Below, piece after piece: positions 35,360 through 44,262 of a stretch of DNA of 64,000 bases. The notes under the pieces were generated by a model. It did no database searches. It saw only the letters and a program-made list of their open reading frames with translations, and had not been told where the DNA came from. This DNA is from Candidatus Gastranaerophilales bacterium (GTDB taxonomy: Bacteria > Cyanobacteriota > Vampirovibrionia > Gastranaerophilales > Gastranaerophilaceae): the NCBI GenBank assembly GCA_944322615.1, contig CALUPH010000011.1, positions 1 to 64,000 on the forward strand, read 5' to 3'. Every line of letters starts with the position of its first letter. Position 1 is the first letter of the stretch. Made by a program: the position numbers and the translations under genes.

Positions 35360-36374
35360 AAAATTCTGTATTTCCGGATATTATGGATTTGACAATTTTG
35401 GAGATGAAACTATTCTTAAGGTTTTAACAGAACAGCTTAAGAAGTTTAAAAAAAGTTCTGAAATAACTGTATTTTCTTCAAATCCATTGAAAACAGAAGA
35501 ACTATATGATGTAAAAAGTGTTTATTCTTTTGATTTATTATCTGTTGTTAAAGAACTTTTAAGATGTAACTATCTTATTTCAGGTGGCGGAAGTTTGCTT
35601 CAGGATGTTACAAGTAACAAAAGTCTTATTTATTATCTTGGGGTAATTGCTGTTGCATTGTTTTTTAGAAAGAAAGTTATAATCTTTGCTCAAGGTATTG
35701 GTCCAATTAATAATAAAATACTTGCTAATATAACTAAAATGTTATTAAAGAAAGCTAAATATATTACTGTAAGAGATAACAAAAGTTTGAATTTACTTTC
35801 TAAATGGGGTATTGAAGCAAATATTTGTAATGACCCCGTTTGGAATATAAAAATAAACAAAAAAGAAAAAACTGATAAAATTGGTATACAATTAAGAAGC
35901 TTTCCTTCTCTAAGACCTGAATTTATAAATGATTTGGCTTTGTGTATTGATAAATTTTATCAAGATAAAGAGATAATTATTTTTTCTTTTCAGAATAAAA
36001 TTGACTTGGAAATATGTAATAAATTAAAAGAACAAATTCAAAGAGTTAATTCTGAAATTAATGTTAAAGTTATTGAGAATACTTCAAATGAAAAGATAAT
36101 AGATAATATTTCCGAATTAGACAGTTTAATAGCAATGAGGTATCACGCTTGTTTAATCGGTATAAAAGCCGGAGTTAAAGTTTTGCCGATTAATTATGAT
36201 ATAAAGGTGGAAACTTTATCAAAAGATTTTAATCTTAAGAATTTAGATTTAAATTGTTCATTAGAAAATATGGAATCTATTTTTTCTGATTTTAAAAATT
36301 CATCAGAAAACTATGAAACAGAACAAATAGAAAAATTAAATTTTAATTTTATAGAACTTGAAAATAAACTATAA
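35352..36374 (+). CDS. csaB: Polysaccharide pyruvyltransferase CsaB
   Basis: Transfers a pyruvate ketal to a cell-wall or surface polysaccharide, which in Gram-positive bacteria lets S-layer proteins anchor. It opens with the family's GYYGFDNFGDETIL, then GGGSLLQD and IIFAQGIGPI, and ends in SLIAMRYHACLIGIKAGV, all typical of CsaB. It is 340 residues. The ATG at 35352 lies inside the end of the kinase gene; AAAGG is 5 bases before it. A more divergent family member lies at 5975. The polymer modified is unknown. Confidence 0.88.
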   Translation: MTRKFCISGYYGFDNFGDETILKVLTEQLKKFKKSSEITVFSSNPLKTEELYDVKSVYSFDLLSVVKELLRCNYLISGGGSLLQDVTSNKSLIYYLGVIAVALFFRKKVIIFAQGIGPINNKILANITKMLLKKAKYITVRDNKSLNLLSKWGIEANICNDPVWNIKINKKEKTDKIGIQLRSFPSLRPEFINDLALCIDKFYQDKEIIIFSFQNKIDLEICNKLKEQIQRVNSEINVKVIENTSNEKIIDNISELDSLIAMRYHACLIGIKAGVKVLPINYDIKVETLSKDFNLKNLDLNCSLENMESIFSDFKNSSENYETEQIEKLNFNFIELENKL

Positions 36375-36375
36375 T

Positions 36376-37194
36376 CTATTTTTTTATATATCTTTCCGCA
36401 CGATTTTCATTAAGAATATTTCTTAATTTCATAATCGCTTGAGCATGAATTTGGCATACTCTGGATTCAGATACCTCAATACTTGCGCCTATTTCCTTTA
36501 ATGTCATATTCTCATGATAGTAAAGAACCATTACCATACGTTCACGTTCGGGTAATTTTTTTAAAGCAGCTTGAAGTTCGTTCTTAACATCTTTTTCTTC
36601 TAGTCTTTCAAGCGGATTAACAGAATTTGTATCTTCAATAGTATCTATTAATTCAATTCCTTCATCACCTGAGTATTTTTTATCATACAAAGAACCGACA
36701 GAGGTATCTTCTGCCATTATAGATACAACTTTCTCTTTTTCAATGCCTAAAGCATCAGCAATTTCTTGTGTGGTAGGAGTTCTTCCCAGTTTCTGTTTTA
36801 AATCTTCACTGGTAGTCTTCACATCTTTTATTCTCTTGCGCATGCTTCTTGGTAGCCAATCTTGAGAACGAATTTTATCTATTATGGTACCTCTTATTCT
36901 CATAATGGCATAAGTTTCAAAATGAGCACCTTTATCGGGAGAAAATTTCTCTATTGCATCAATTAATCCTTCAACTCCGAAACTTGTTATATCTTCTATT
37001 GCAAAGTTTGGCGGAAGATTTAGTTTTATTCTGCCTATAACATATTTTGTAAGATAAATATATTGTACGATAATTAAATCTCTTAGCTTTTTATTTGTCC
37101 TGTCAGCAAGATATTCCATCCAAAGATTCTCTAACTCTGTATCAGATAATCTTTTTATATTGTTATATGAATTGTATTCAATATTATCGCTCAT
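36376..37194 (-). CDS. RNA polymerase sigma factor, FliA/WhiG family
   Basis: A 272-residue group 3 sigma-70 factor. Region 2 (DLIIVQYIYLTKYVIGRI to AHFETYAIMRIRGTIIDKIRSQDW) binds core enzyme and the -10 element. Region 3 and region 4 follow, with the helix-turn-helix MTLKEIGASIEVSESRVCQIH. It fits the FliA/WhiG type, which controls flagellar or developmental genes. No flagellar gene or anti-sigma gene lies nearby. The csaB gene ends two bases away on the other strand. Confidence 0.93.
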   Translation of the reverse strand: MSDNIEYNSYNNIKRLSDTELENLWMEYLADRTNKKLRDLIIVQYIYLTKYVIGRIKLNLPPNFAIEDITSFGVEGLIDAIEKFSPDKGAHFETYAIMRIRGTIIDKIRSQDWLPRSMRKRIKDVKTTSEDLKQKLGRTPTTQEIADALGIEKEKVVSIMAEDTSVGSLYDKKYSGDEGIELIDTIEDTNSVNPLERLEEKDVKNELQAALKKLPERERMVMVLYYHENMTLKEIGASIEVSESRVCQIHAQAIMKLRNILNENRAERYIKK

Positions 37195-37295
37195 TATTTT
37201 CTCGAAGTATAAATCATAATTATGCTATACCAATTGTAGTAAGACTGCACAATTATCAAATCATATATATATATGAAGTTTCGAAAAAAATTAAA

Positions 37296-37865
37296 TTATT
37301 TATTAATAAGAATAGGCATTTGCTTAATTTTTTTCATCCAAACAGAACTATTATCTATATAAATACAAAATGTTTCACCAAACATTTCTTTTTCATAACT
37401 GCTTTGGTTTTCTTCTTGTTTGAATTCATTGGCAATTAATATTTTTCTTATTTTATTTTTTATTAACATACCTGATGTAAGATTGAAAATAACTTTTTTA
37501 TCACTTGTATTATATAATGCTTTTTCAATCGCAATTTGAAGCATTTTATCAATTAATGGTTCAAAATTTGTTTGTGAATCAAAATTTAAGTTTATGATAT
37601 ATACACTATCTTTATATACTTTTAAATCCATATTTGCGAGAATTTTTTCATCATCAGTTCTAATAGAGTATTTTTCTAATTGATTTTTTGATGAAAATTT
37701 TCTGAAAACGTTAACATTAAATGATTTTATACCAAATAAAAATCTTTTTTGAGTTAGAGAAAAAGTTTTTATTTTTTCCCACTTCGGCAGTAAATAAACT
37801 TCATTTAACAAATCTTCAACTGATAATTTATGCTTATTATCATTTTTTATAATTGTATCTATCAT
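37296..37865 (-). CDS. Uncharacterised protein, weak GNAT-like pattern
   Basis: A 189-residue protein without recognised similarity. Residues 85-175 show a pattern compatible with the end of a GNAT acetyltransferase fold: a beta strand (SVYIINLNF), a helix with IDKMLQIAIEKAL, a strand (KKVIFNL), a helix with NKIRKILIANEF, then a strand (GETFCIYID). The acetyl-CoA-binding loop is not obvious. There is no signal peptide. No ribosome site is seen; a TATAAA lies 8 bases before the ATG. It is a lone gene between the sigma factor and the radical SAM gene. Confidence 0.5.
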   Translation of the reverse strand: MIDTIIKNDNKHKLSVEDLLNEVYLLPKWEKIKTFSLTQKRFLFGIKSFNVNVFRKFSSKNQLEKYSIRTDDEKILANMDLKVYKDSVYIINLNFDSQTNFEPLIDKMLQIAIEKALYNTSDKKVIFNLTSGMLIKNKIRKILIANEFKQEENQSSYEKEMFGETFCIYIDNSSVWMKKIKQMPILINK

Positions 37866-38049
37866 ATATTAAATTTATACCTTACATACTCTTATAACAG
37901 AAAGAGAAATTTTATATTTATTCTTTATTTATTTTCTCTGATATTGCCAGCTTATAGTTTCCTAAACCACTTGGGTAGTAACATATTTTATATTTTATAT
38001 CAAACTATGTCAACTGTTGTAATTAAGTTAACATGATTTTACAAAAATA

Positions 38050-39078
38050 TTATCTTCTGTATATTATATTCTTTTTCTTATCATTTTGTGTACATACATA
38101 TAAAGTATAAAGAAAATTATTTTTGATAAGTAAAGACTTTTTTATTTTTCTATTTTGTAATACATATGAGATAAAACTATAAGTAAGAAGATTAAAACTA
38201 TATTTTTTTGCCAGTTCTTCAAAATAATCAGCAAGTAAAAAGATATGATTAGAAATATCTTTATTGTTATATTTTCTTGCATATTGTACTTCTAAATCCA
38301 TTGCAATAGTTTTAATTCCAAAGCTTTTCATTAGTTTGAAAAATTTATTTATTTCAAATATATTATCATTTACTCCCGGAATAATAATATATTTAACAAT
38401 AACATTATCACTATTTGCTTTAGAATAATTAATAATTGTTTTACATACTTTATTAAAGCAGTCAACTTGTTTTATGGTTTTATAAGTTTTTGAGGTGGCT
38501 GAATCTAATGAAATAACAACCGAACCTTTATCTTGTTTTAAGGCATCTTCAATAATCGGACTATACTTAATTCCGCTTGAATGTATTCTTACTTTTGTTC
38601 CGTTTTCTATAAACAAATGAACTAATTCTTCAAAATTATGCATAAGAGTAGGTTCCCCGCCTTGAAAGGTCGCTTCTCCGCCTGATTTATAGTAACCTTT
38701 TTCAATTAAATCTTTGATTATAGGATATGTGTTATAGTTCTTGTTATCACCACTGTATTCATCACTACAATAAATACATCTTGCGTTGCATAACCTGCAA
38801 TGTGAAAAATGGAAATCAGATATTTTTCTCTCATCTGAAAATTTGAACTCGGTTAAATGATAACAACCTTCACAGTCGTATATTGTTTGTTCTTTTTGGC
38901 AAGCAATTCTTTTTGCTTTTGTATCAAATAATTTTTCCCAATCAATAACTTGTCCATGATAATTTTTTATAAGAATGGGCAATCCTCTTCCGTCATTATG
39001 TGAAATACAACAGTCAGATACCATACTTAAATCAAAGTTTATACCGGATTCCAAAAAAGAACACCCAAGACTATTCAT
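38050..39078 (-). CDS. Radical SAM protein with an N-terminal Cys-rich segment
   Basis: A 342-residue enzyme that should cleave S-adenosylmethionine to make a 5'-deoxyadenosyl radical. The cluster motif is C97-x3-C101-x2-C104 in CNARCIYC. GGEPTLMHNFEEL is the SAM-contacting GGEP. Before it come six cysteines (6, 23, 24, 60, 69, 72) that look like ligands of a second iron-sulphur cluster. In most radical SAM enzymes such auxiliary clusters lie behind the core, so the order is unusual. GGAG lies before the ATG. It has no neighbouring peptide substrate. Substrate unknown. Confidence 0.8.
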   Translation of the reverse strand: MNSLGCSFLESGINFDLSMVSDCCISHNDGRGLPILIKNYHGQVIDWEKLFDTKAKRIACQKEQTIYDCEGCYHLTEFKFSDERKISDFHFSHCRLCNARCIYCSDEYSGDNKNYNTYPIIKDLIEKGYYKSGGEATFQGGEPTLMHNFEELVHLFIENGTKVRIHSSGIKYSPIIEDALKQDKGSVVISLDSATSKTYKTIKQVDCFNKVCKTIINYSKANSDNVIVKYIIIPGVNDNIFEINKFFKLMKSFGIKTIAMDLEVQYARKYNNKDISNHIFLLADYFEELAKKYSFNLLTYSFISYVLQNRKIKKSLLIKNNFLYTLYVCTQNDKKKNIIYRR

Positions 39079-39100
39079 TTTATATCTCCATTTGTTGATA

Positions 39101-39140
39101 AAATAAAAAGAACAACCTAAATAAGTTGTTCTTTTTATTT
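39101..39140. terminator. Terminator after rpmA
   Basis: AAATAAAAAGAACAAC (39101-39116) and its exact complement (39125-39140) form a 16-bp perfect stem with an 8-base loop. On the minus strand a T-rich arm follows, ending the rplU-rpmA transcript before the radical SAM gene. Confidence 0.88.
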
Positions 39141-39152
39141 TAAATAATTTAA

Positions 39153-39407
39153 CTATTCAGCGTAAACACTAACTTGTTTTCTGTCACGTCTGTGTGGTTC
39201 AAATTTTACAACTCCATCAATCAATGCAAATAGAGTATAATCTTTACCCATACCTACATTGTTACCAGGATGAATTTTTGTACCTTTTTGACGAACAATA
39301 ATATTACCTGTAGTAACAGCTTCTCCGCCGAATTTCTTTACGCCTAATCGCTTACTTTCACTGTCACGACCGTTTTTACTCGATCCGACACCTTTCTTAT
39401 GTGCCAT
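39153..39407 (-). CDS. rpmA: 50S ribosomal protein L27
   Basis: Small ribosomal protein near the peptidyl transferase centre. The sequence [22 protein letters not shown] is diagnostic, followed by [19 protein letters not shown]. It is 84 residues. It starts directly with MAHKKG, without the cleaved N-terminal extension of Firmicutes. It is preceded by AAGGAG. It follows rplU by 46 bases, without the small gene that sits between them in Firmicutes. Confidence 0.98.
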   Translation of the reverse strand: MAHKKGVGSSKNGRDSESKRLGVKKFGGEAVTTGNIIVRQKGTKIHPGNNVGMGKDYTLFALIDGVVKFEPHRRDRKQVSVYAE

Positions 39408-39453
39408 TTTATATTCTCCTTAGTTATTTCTAAATTAATACTCGTTATGTTTT

Positions 39454-39792
39454 TTATTCTTCTGCTGCATCTTTCTTAGCAGATGTTCTGATTTTATTAA
39501 TCATAACTCTTGTAAAGTTTTGTCTGTGGCCATTTTTTCTTCTGTAGCCTTTTTTTGCTCTTTGTTTATAAACTAAAACTTTTTTAGTTCTGTCATGTTT
39601 TACTACAGTACCTTCTACGCTTGCATTTTTAACATATGGTTGACCAACTTTTGATTTTTTACCGTTAACAAGCATAATGATGTTTTCAAAAACAACTTTA
39701 GAGTCTGCTTCGTTTTCAAGTAATTCAATATCAACATAACGACCTTCTGTAACTTGATATTGTTTTCCGCCTGTTTCAATAATTGCGAACAT
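39454..39792 (-). CDS. rplU: 50S ribosomal protein L21
   Basis: Ribosomal protein that binds 23S rRNA. It starts MFAIIETGGKQYQVTEG, the family's conserved N-terminus. The basic C-terminal segment KRAKKGYRRKNGHRQNFTRV also matches. It is 112 residues. The ATG at 39792 follows AAGGA by 8 bases. An in-frame ATG 18 codons upstream would add a tail absent in the family, so that stretch is treated as leader. It is first in the rplU-rpmA operon. Confidence 0.97.
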   Translation of the reverse strand: MFAIIETGGKQYQVTEGRYVDIELLENEADSKVVFENIIMLVNGKKSKVGQPYVKNASVEGTVVKHDRTKKVLVYKQRAKKGYRRKNGHRQNFTRVMINKIRTSAKKDAAEE

Positions 39793-39898
39793 TTCTTTAT
39801 TCCTTTCACTTGAGGCTGTCGTAGCTTTCGCATTTATTAACGACATGCCTATCTACACACTTGTACAATAGTTTACACTACTATACATTATGAATAAA

Positions 39899-39927
39899 AG
39901 TTTACCTTGTACATATTCCAAAGTCAA
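39899..39927 (-). promoter_or_regulatory. Promoter of rplU-rpmA
   Basis: On the minus strand TTGACT (39922-39927), 17 bases of spacer and TAAACT (39899-39904). The resulting leader of about 100 bases before rplU could fold, but no known L21 leader structure was recognised. Confidence 0.5.
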
Positions 39928-39977
39928 CAAGGAATACTTGTAATATATGTTTCATGTTAAGTAAGTTTAATTATTAA

Positions 39978-40008
39978 AAAAAGGAGTGATTTATTATCAC
40001 TCCTTTTT
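39978..40008 (-). terminator. Terminator of ppdK
   Basis: AAAAAGGAGTGAT and ATCACTCCTTTTT form a 13-bp stem with loop TTATT, just after the ppdK stop codon on the minus strand, followed by T residues. Confidence 0.88.
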
Positions 40009-40025
40009 GATTTTAGTTATACAAA

Positions 40026-42674
40026 CTATGCTTTTTGTTCGATTACTGCCTGAGCAGCTGCTAATCTTGCTTGCGGAATTCTGAATGGAGAGCAAGAAAC
40101 ATAATCTAAACCGATCTTGTTGCAGAATTTAACACTATCAGGGTCACCACCGTGTTCACCACAAACACCGCCAACAAGTTTCGGATTAACTTTCTTACCC
40201 TTTTCCATAGACATTTCAATTAATTGACCTACACCATTTGTATCTAATGTAGCAAACGGATTAGACGGAAGAATTTTTTGTTCAACATATCTGTTTAAGA
40301 ACTTACCTTCAGCATCATCTCTTGAGTAACCAAATGTCATTTGAGTAAGGTCATTAGTGCCAAAAGAGAAGAATTCAGCGTGTTCTGCAATTTCATCAGC
40401 AGTTAAGGCAGCACGAGGAATTTCAATCATAGTACCAAACTTATAGTCAACTTCAACTCCTTTTTCAGCCATAACATCTTTTGCTACACGAACTAATATT
40501 TCTTTAGCAACTTTAAGTTCGTTAACATGACCGATTAAAGGAATCATAACCCAAGGTTGAACTGCATGACCTTCTTTCTTCAAATCACAGCAAGCTTCGA
40601 AAATAGCTCTTACTTGCATTTCATTGATTTCAGGATATGTTAAACCTAAACGGCATCCTCTTAATCCCATCATAGGATTTGATTCTGAAAGTCCTTCTAC
40701 AACGTGAAGAAGTTCTTCTTTTTCTTTTGAATCTTTACCTAAAGCTTTTAATGTTGCAACTTCTGCAATTAAATCCTCTTTAGATGGTAAGAATTCATGA
40801 AGTGGCGGATCTAAAAGACGTACTGTTAAAGGTTTGTCGCCTAATGCTTTAAACATAGCATAGAAATCATTATATTGCATTGGAAGAAGTTTATCTAAAG
40901 CTTCTTTTCTTGCTTCAGGAGTTCCTGCAATAATCATTTTTTGCACCCAAGGAAGTCTATCAGGATCCATAAACATGTGTTCTGTTCTGCAAAGACCTAC
41001 GCCTTCAGCTCCGAATTTTAATGCATTTTCAATATCTTTTGGAGTATCTGCATTTGCTTCAACATGTAATTTTTTAATTTCGTTTACCCAAGTAAAGAAT
41101 TTATTCCAGTTGTCATCTATTTTGGCTTCAACTAATTTTACAGCACCTGCCATTACGATACCCTTGCCGCCATCTAATGATATAATGTCGTCTTTTTTAT
41201 AAACAACACCATTTGCACCTGTTAAGGTTTCATTAGCAAGGTCAATTTTAATATCTTCACAGCCTGAAACACAAGGTTTTCCCATACCTTTTGCAACTAC
41301 TGCTGCGTGAGAAGTAGCTCCGCCGCGCAATGTTAATACACCTTGTGATACTGCCATACCATGGATATCATCAGGGCAAGTTTCAACACGAACTAAAATT
41401 ACTTTTTCGCCTGCTTCACCACGAGCTGCTGCTTCTTCCGTATCAAATACGATTTTACCTACTGCAGCACCAGGTGATGCATTTACACCTGTTGCTATTT
41501 TAACTGCTTCTGCCATTGCTTTAGCATCGAAACAAGGTAATAATATTTGATTTACAGTATAAGGATCAACTAATTGAATAGCTCTTTCTTTTGTTATGAT
41601 ACCTTCTTCACACATATCAACAGCTATTTTTACTGCTGCAGCAGCAGTTCTTTTACCGTTTCTTGTTTGAAGAATATATAATTTACCTTTTTCAATTGTA
41701 AATTCCATATCTTGAACGTCTTTATATCCAAGTTCAAGTTTTTTAGCTATATCAACATATTGTTTATATAATTCAGGCATTTCTGTTTCTAATTCAGCAA
41801 TAGGTTTAGGAGTTCTTATACCTGCTACAACGTCTTCACCTTGTGCATTTGTTAAATATTCACCATAGAATTTGTTTTCACCTGTTGCAGGGTTACGAGT
41901 GAATGATACACCTGTTGCACAATCATCGCCCATGTTTCCGAATACCATTGTTTGAACATTAACTGCAGTTCCGAAATTATGGTCGATTTTGTTCATATTT
42001 CTATATGCAACGGCACGTGGAATATTCCAAGAACGGAATACTGCTTCGATTGCTTCTTGTAACTGAACATATGGATCTTGAGGGAAATCTTTACCTGTAA
42101 CTTCTTTTATAACCTTTTTGTATATTGGAATTAAAGACTTCCATCCTTCTGCAGAAACTTCAGTATCTGATTTTACACCTTCACGTTCTTTTACTTTTTC
42201 AACTTCAGATTCAAAATATTTTTGTCTGTCCATTTCCCAAGCTACAGAACCGAACATTGTTAAGAAACGGCGATAACTGTCATAACAAAATCTTGGGTTG
42301 TTTGTTAATTTAACCATTGCTTCAACGGTTTCATCATTTAAACCTAAGTTTAATATAGTTTCCATCATACCGGGCATAGAAACTCTTGCGCCTGAACGAA
42401 CAGAAACTAATAACGGATTTGTTTTATCGCCAAATTTTTTACCTGCTTGAACTTCAACTTCAGCTAATTTTGCCTTAACATCGTCCATTAAGCCTTCAGG
42501 CATTTTATTACCGTTGTTTATATATTCCATACAAGTTTCAGTTGTAATTGTTAAACCCGGAGGAACAGGTAAGCCTAAATTTGTCATTTCGGCTAAGTTA
42601 GCTCCTTTTCCGCCTAAAAGGTTTCTCATTGAAGAATTACCTTCTTTGAATAACCATACTCGTTTCTCTGTCAT
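40026..42674 (-). CDS. ppdK: Pyruvate, phosphate dikinase
   Basis: Interconverts pyruvate, ATP and phosphate with phosphoenolpyruvate, AMP and pyrophosphate. Many anaerobes use it in a pyrophosphate-linked glycolysis. At 882 residues it has all parts: an N-terminal ATP-grasp domain beginning VWLFKEGNSSMRNLLGGKGANLAEM, the swivelling domain with the catalytic His in GGATSHAAVVAKGMGKPCV, and the C-terminal PEP-binding TIM barrel with LTQMTFGYSRDDAEGKF and GGVCGEHGGDP. AAGGAG precedes the ATG. It is monocistronic, with its own terminator. Confidence 0.98.
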   Translation of the reverse strand: MTEKRVWLFKEGNSSMRNLLGGKGANLAEMTNLGLPVPPGLTITTETCMEYINNGNKMPEGLMDDVKAKLAEVEVQAGKKFGDKTNPLLVSVRSGARVSMPGMMETILNLGLNDETVEAMVKLTNNPRFCYDSYRRFLTMFGSVAWEMDRQKYFESEVEKVKEREGVKSDTEVSAEGWKSLIPIYKKVIKEVTGKDFPQDPYVQLQEAIEAVFRSWNIPRAVAYRNMNKIDHNFGTAVNVQTMVFGNMGDDCATGVSFTRNPATGENKFYGEYLTNAQGEDVVAGIRTPKPIAELETEMPELYKQYVDIAKKLELGYKDVQDMEFTIEKGKLYILQTRNGKRTAAAAVKIAVDMCEEGIITKERAIQLVDPYTVNQILLPCFDAKAMAEAVKIATGVNASPGAAVGKIVFDTEEAAARGEAGEKVILVRVETCPDDIHGMAVSQGVLTLRGGATSHAAVVAKGMGKPCVSGCEDIKIDLANETLTGANGVVYKKDDIISLDGGKGIVMAGAVKLVEAKIDDNWNKFFTWVNEIKKLHVEANADTPKDIENALKFGAEGVGLCRTEHMFMDPDRLPWVQKMIIAGTPEARKEALDKLLPMQYNDFYAMFKALGDKPLTVRLLDPPLHEFLPSKEDLIAEVATLKALGKDSKEKEELLHVVEGLSESNPMMGLRGCRLGLTYPEINEMQVRAIFEACCDLKKEGHAVQPWVMIPLIGHVNELKVAKEILVRVAKDVMAEKGVEVDYKFGTMIEIPRAALTADEIAEHAEFFSFGTNDLTQMTFGYSRDDAEGKFLNRYVEQKILPSNPFATLDTNGVGQLIEMSMEKGKKVNPKLVGGVCGEHGGDPDSVKFCNKIGLDYVSCSPFRIPQARLAAAQAVIEQKA

Positions 42675-42766
42675 TCTCTTCTCCTTAATTAACTTAAATT
42701 TCTATTATTATTTAAACGATTAAAATGATTTTCATAAATTATCATGAACATGGCTTTTTCTCAATC

Positions 42767-43402
42767 TTAGAATTTTCCTCCTAATAAATAATATTCACTA
42801 CAATATAAACCTGTTCCTATTGGAGAACAATTGGATTTTAATTTTGATTGTGCTCTTCCGTTGCCTAGTGCTGAAATATTGTTTCTATAAATATTAAGAA
42901 AGAAAATATCACGACCAATTCTGTTAGGTTTTTCAATTCCGTTAATATCTACAAACATGAAAAACAACGGCTGTACTTCACTAATTATTTCGTGTTCATT
43001 TTTTCTTACGGAAAGAATCGTTCCATCTTTATCTATAATGAACTTATCAAAATAGAATTGACTGTCTTTTTGTATAGGACTGCCATTCATTTTTCTGTAT
43101 CTGTATTTCTTTAATTTCTTTAAATCGATATCAGCCAAATTAAAATAAGGTTTGAATCTTTCCAATATATCTTCTTCCGTAATAATTTTACCGACTTCCT
43201 CTTCCGTCGGAATAATTGAACCCTCGTGTAAATTTACTAATGAAAAACAATAATTTAATTGTTCATATTCTGATTTCCATTTAGCAATTCTTTGTGCTTG
43301 TTCCATATTTAGCAAATTAAACGGAAGAACAATTAAAATAATTATTACCAGAATTAGTATTACAGAAACTATATTAAATAAACTAAAAGAAAGATTTCTC
43401 AC
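42767..43402 (-). CDS. Type IV pilin-like membrane-anchored protein
   Basis: A 211-residue protein with one hydrophobic helix at residues 10-30 and a periplasmic remainder. The late segment MFVDINGIEKPNRIGRDIFFLNIY matches the D-x-N-G-x-x-x-P-N-x-x-G-x-D pattern of pseudopilins from type II secretion or competence systems. Its C-terminus is Cys-containing (CSPIGTGLYC). The usual prepilin cleavage site (G followed by F-T-L-x-E) is missing, so processing is doubtful. It starts with GTG, which shares a base with the TAG stop of the PHP gene (TAGTG), and is therefore coupled to it. Confidence 0.6.
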   Translation of the reverse strand: MRNLSFSLFNIVSVILILVIIILIVLPFNLLNMEQAQRIAKWKSEYEQLNYCFSLVNLHEGSIIPTEEEVGKIITEEDILERFKPYFNLADIDLKKLKKYRYRKMNGSPIQKDSQFYFDKFIIDKDGTILSVRKNEHEIISEVQPLFFMFVDINGIEKPNRIGRDIFFLNIYRNNISALGNGRAQSKLKSNCSPIGTGLYCSEYYLLGGKF

Positions 43403-44244
43403 TATGCAAGTTCCATTCTTCGTTTTTCTTTCATTAATTCGTCATAAATCCAATCAGGAACAAAATTTTTACCCATAATAATGTTTCCGTTGTTTGGATT
43501 TGGTGCGTGAAAATCAGAACCACCTGTAATAATCAGCCCATATTTTTCTGCAAGAGTTGAAAAATATTCTATGATAGCAGGTGAATGTTTCCTGTGATAT
43601 GCTTCAAGACCTCTAAGCCCAAAATTCATCATTTCTTTTGTTAATTGATCAGCGATATCAACATCAAAAGGATGTGCAAAAACAGGAATACCGCCGGCAT
43701 CATAAATAACTTCAACAGCATCAAAAGGTGTTACTGTTTTACGTTGAACATATACATTTGAATTATCGTTTATGTATTTGTTATAAGCTTCTATTACACT
43801 TGTAGTGCCGCCTGCATTTGTTATTGCTTTTGCAATATGAGGGCGTCCGATACTGCCACCTTGTGCAACTTGTTTTGTAATACTGTCATATGTTATTTTT
43901 ATGCCTTCCTTTTTTGCGAGCAGTGTTATTATTTCTTTTGTTTGTTTTACACGTGCTTGCTGTTGATTTTTTATTAATTTTTGAAAATCATTATTATGTA
44001 AATCCATAAAATATCCCAGAATATGGACTTCATACCCTTTGTATATGGTGTTGATTTCAACTCCGGGTAAAATTTCTATAGATTTATCTTTTGCATATTC
44101 TCTGGCAATATCGTACGAAAGCACATTATCGTGATCGGTAATGGCAATTGCACCAAGCCCTACATCTAAAGCGGTATCGACAATTTTTTCGGGTGAAAAA
44201 GCGCCATCCGAATAAGATGTGTGGATATGTAAATCGACTTTCAC
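43402..44244 (-). CDS. PHP-domain phosphoesterase (RNase AM/YciV-like)
   Basis: A 280-residue metal-dependent phosphatase. The PHP motifs are all present: DLHIHTSYSDG (motif 1), ITDHDN (motif 2), PGVEIN (Glu ligand), FAHPFDVD and GSDFH. Close relatives remove phosphate from 3',5'-nucleoside bisphosphates or trim RNA 5' ends. It follows ymdB on the same strand, 18 bases downstream, and is coupled to the pilin-like gene. Proximity to rny and ymdB fits a role in RNA or nucleotide turnover. Confidence 0.88.
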   Translation of the reverse strand: MKVDLHIHTSYSDGAFSPEKIVDTALDVGLGAIAITDHDNVLSYDIAREYAKDKSIEILPGVEINTIYKGYEVHILGYFMDLHNNDFQKLIKNQQQARVKQTKEIITLLAKKEGIKITYDSITKQVAQGGSIGRPHIAKAITNAGGTTSVIEAYNKYINDNSNVYVQRKTVTPFDAVEVIYDAGGIPVFAHPFDVDIADQLTKEMMNFGLRGLEAYHRKHSPAIIEYFSTLAEKYGLIITGGSDFHAPNPNNGNIIMGKNFVPDWIYDELMKEKRRMELA

Positions 44245-44262
44245 TTCCTTATCCTTTCATAA

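Noticed and set aside
39793-39900. L21 leader regulatory RNA before rplU
   Set aside because: A short GTCGT/ACGAC pairing exists, but I could not recognise the known structure.
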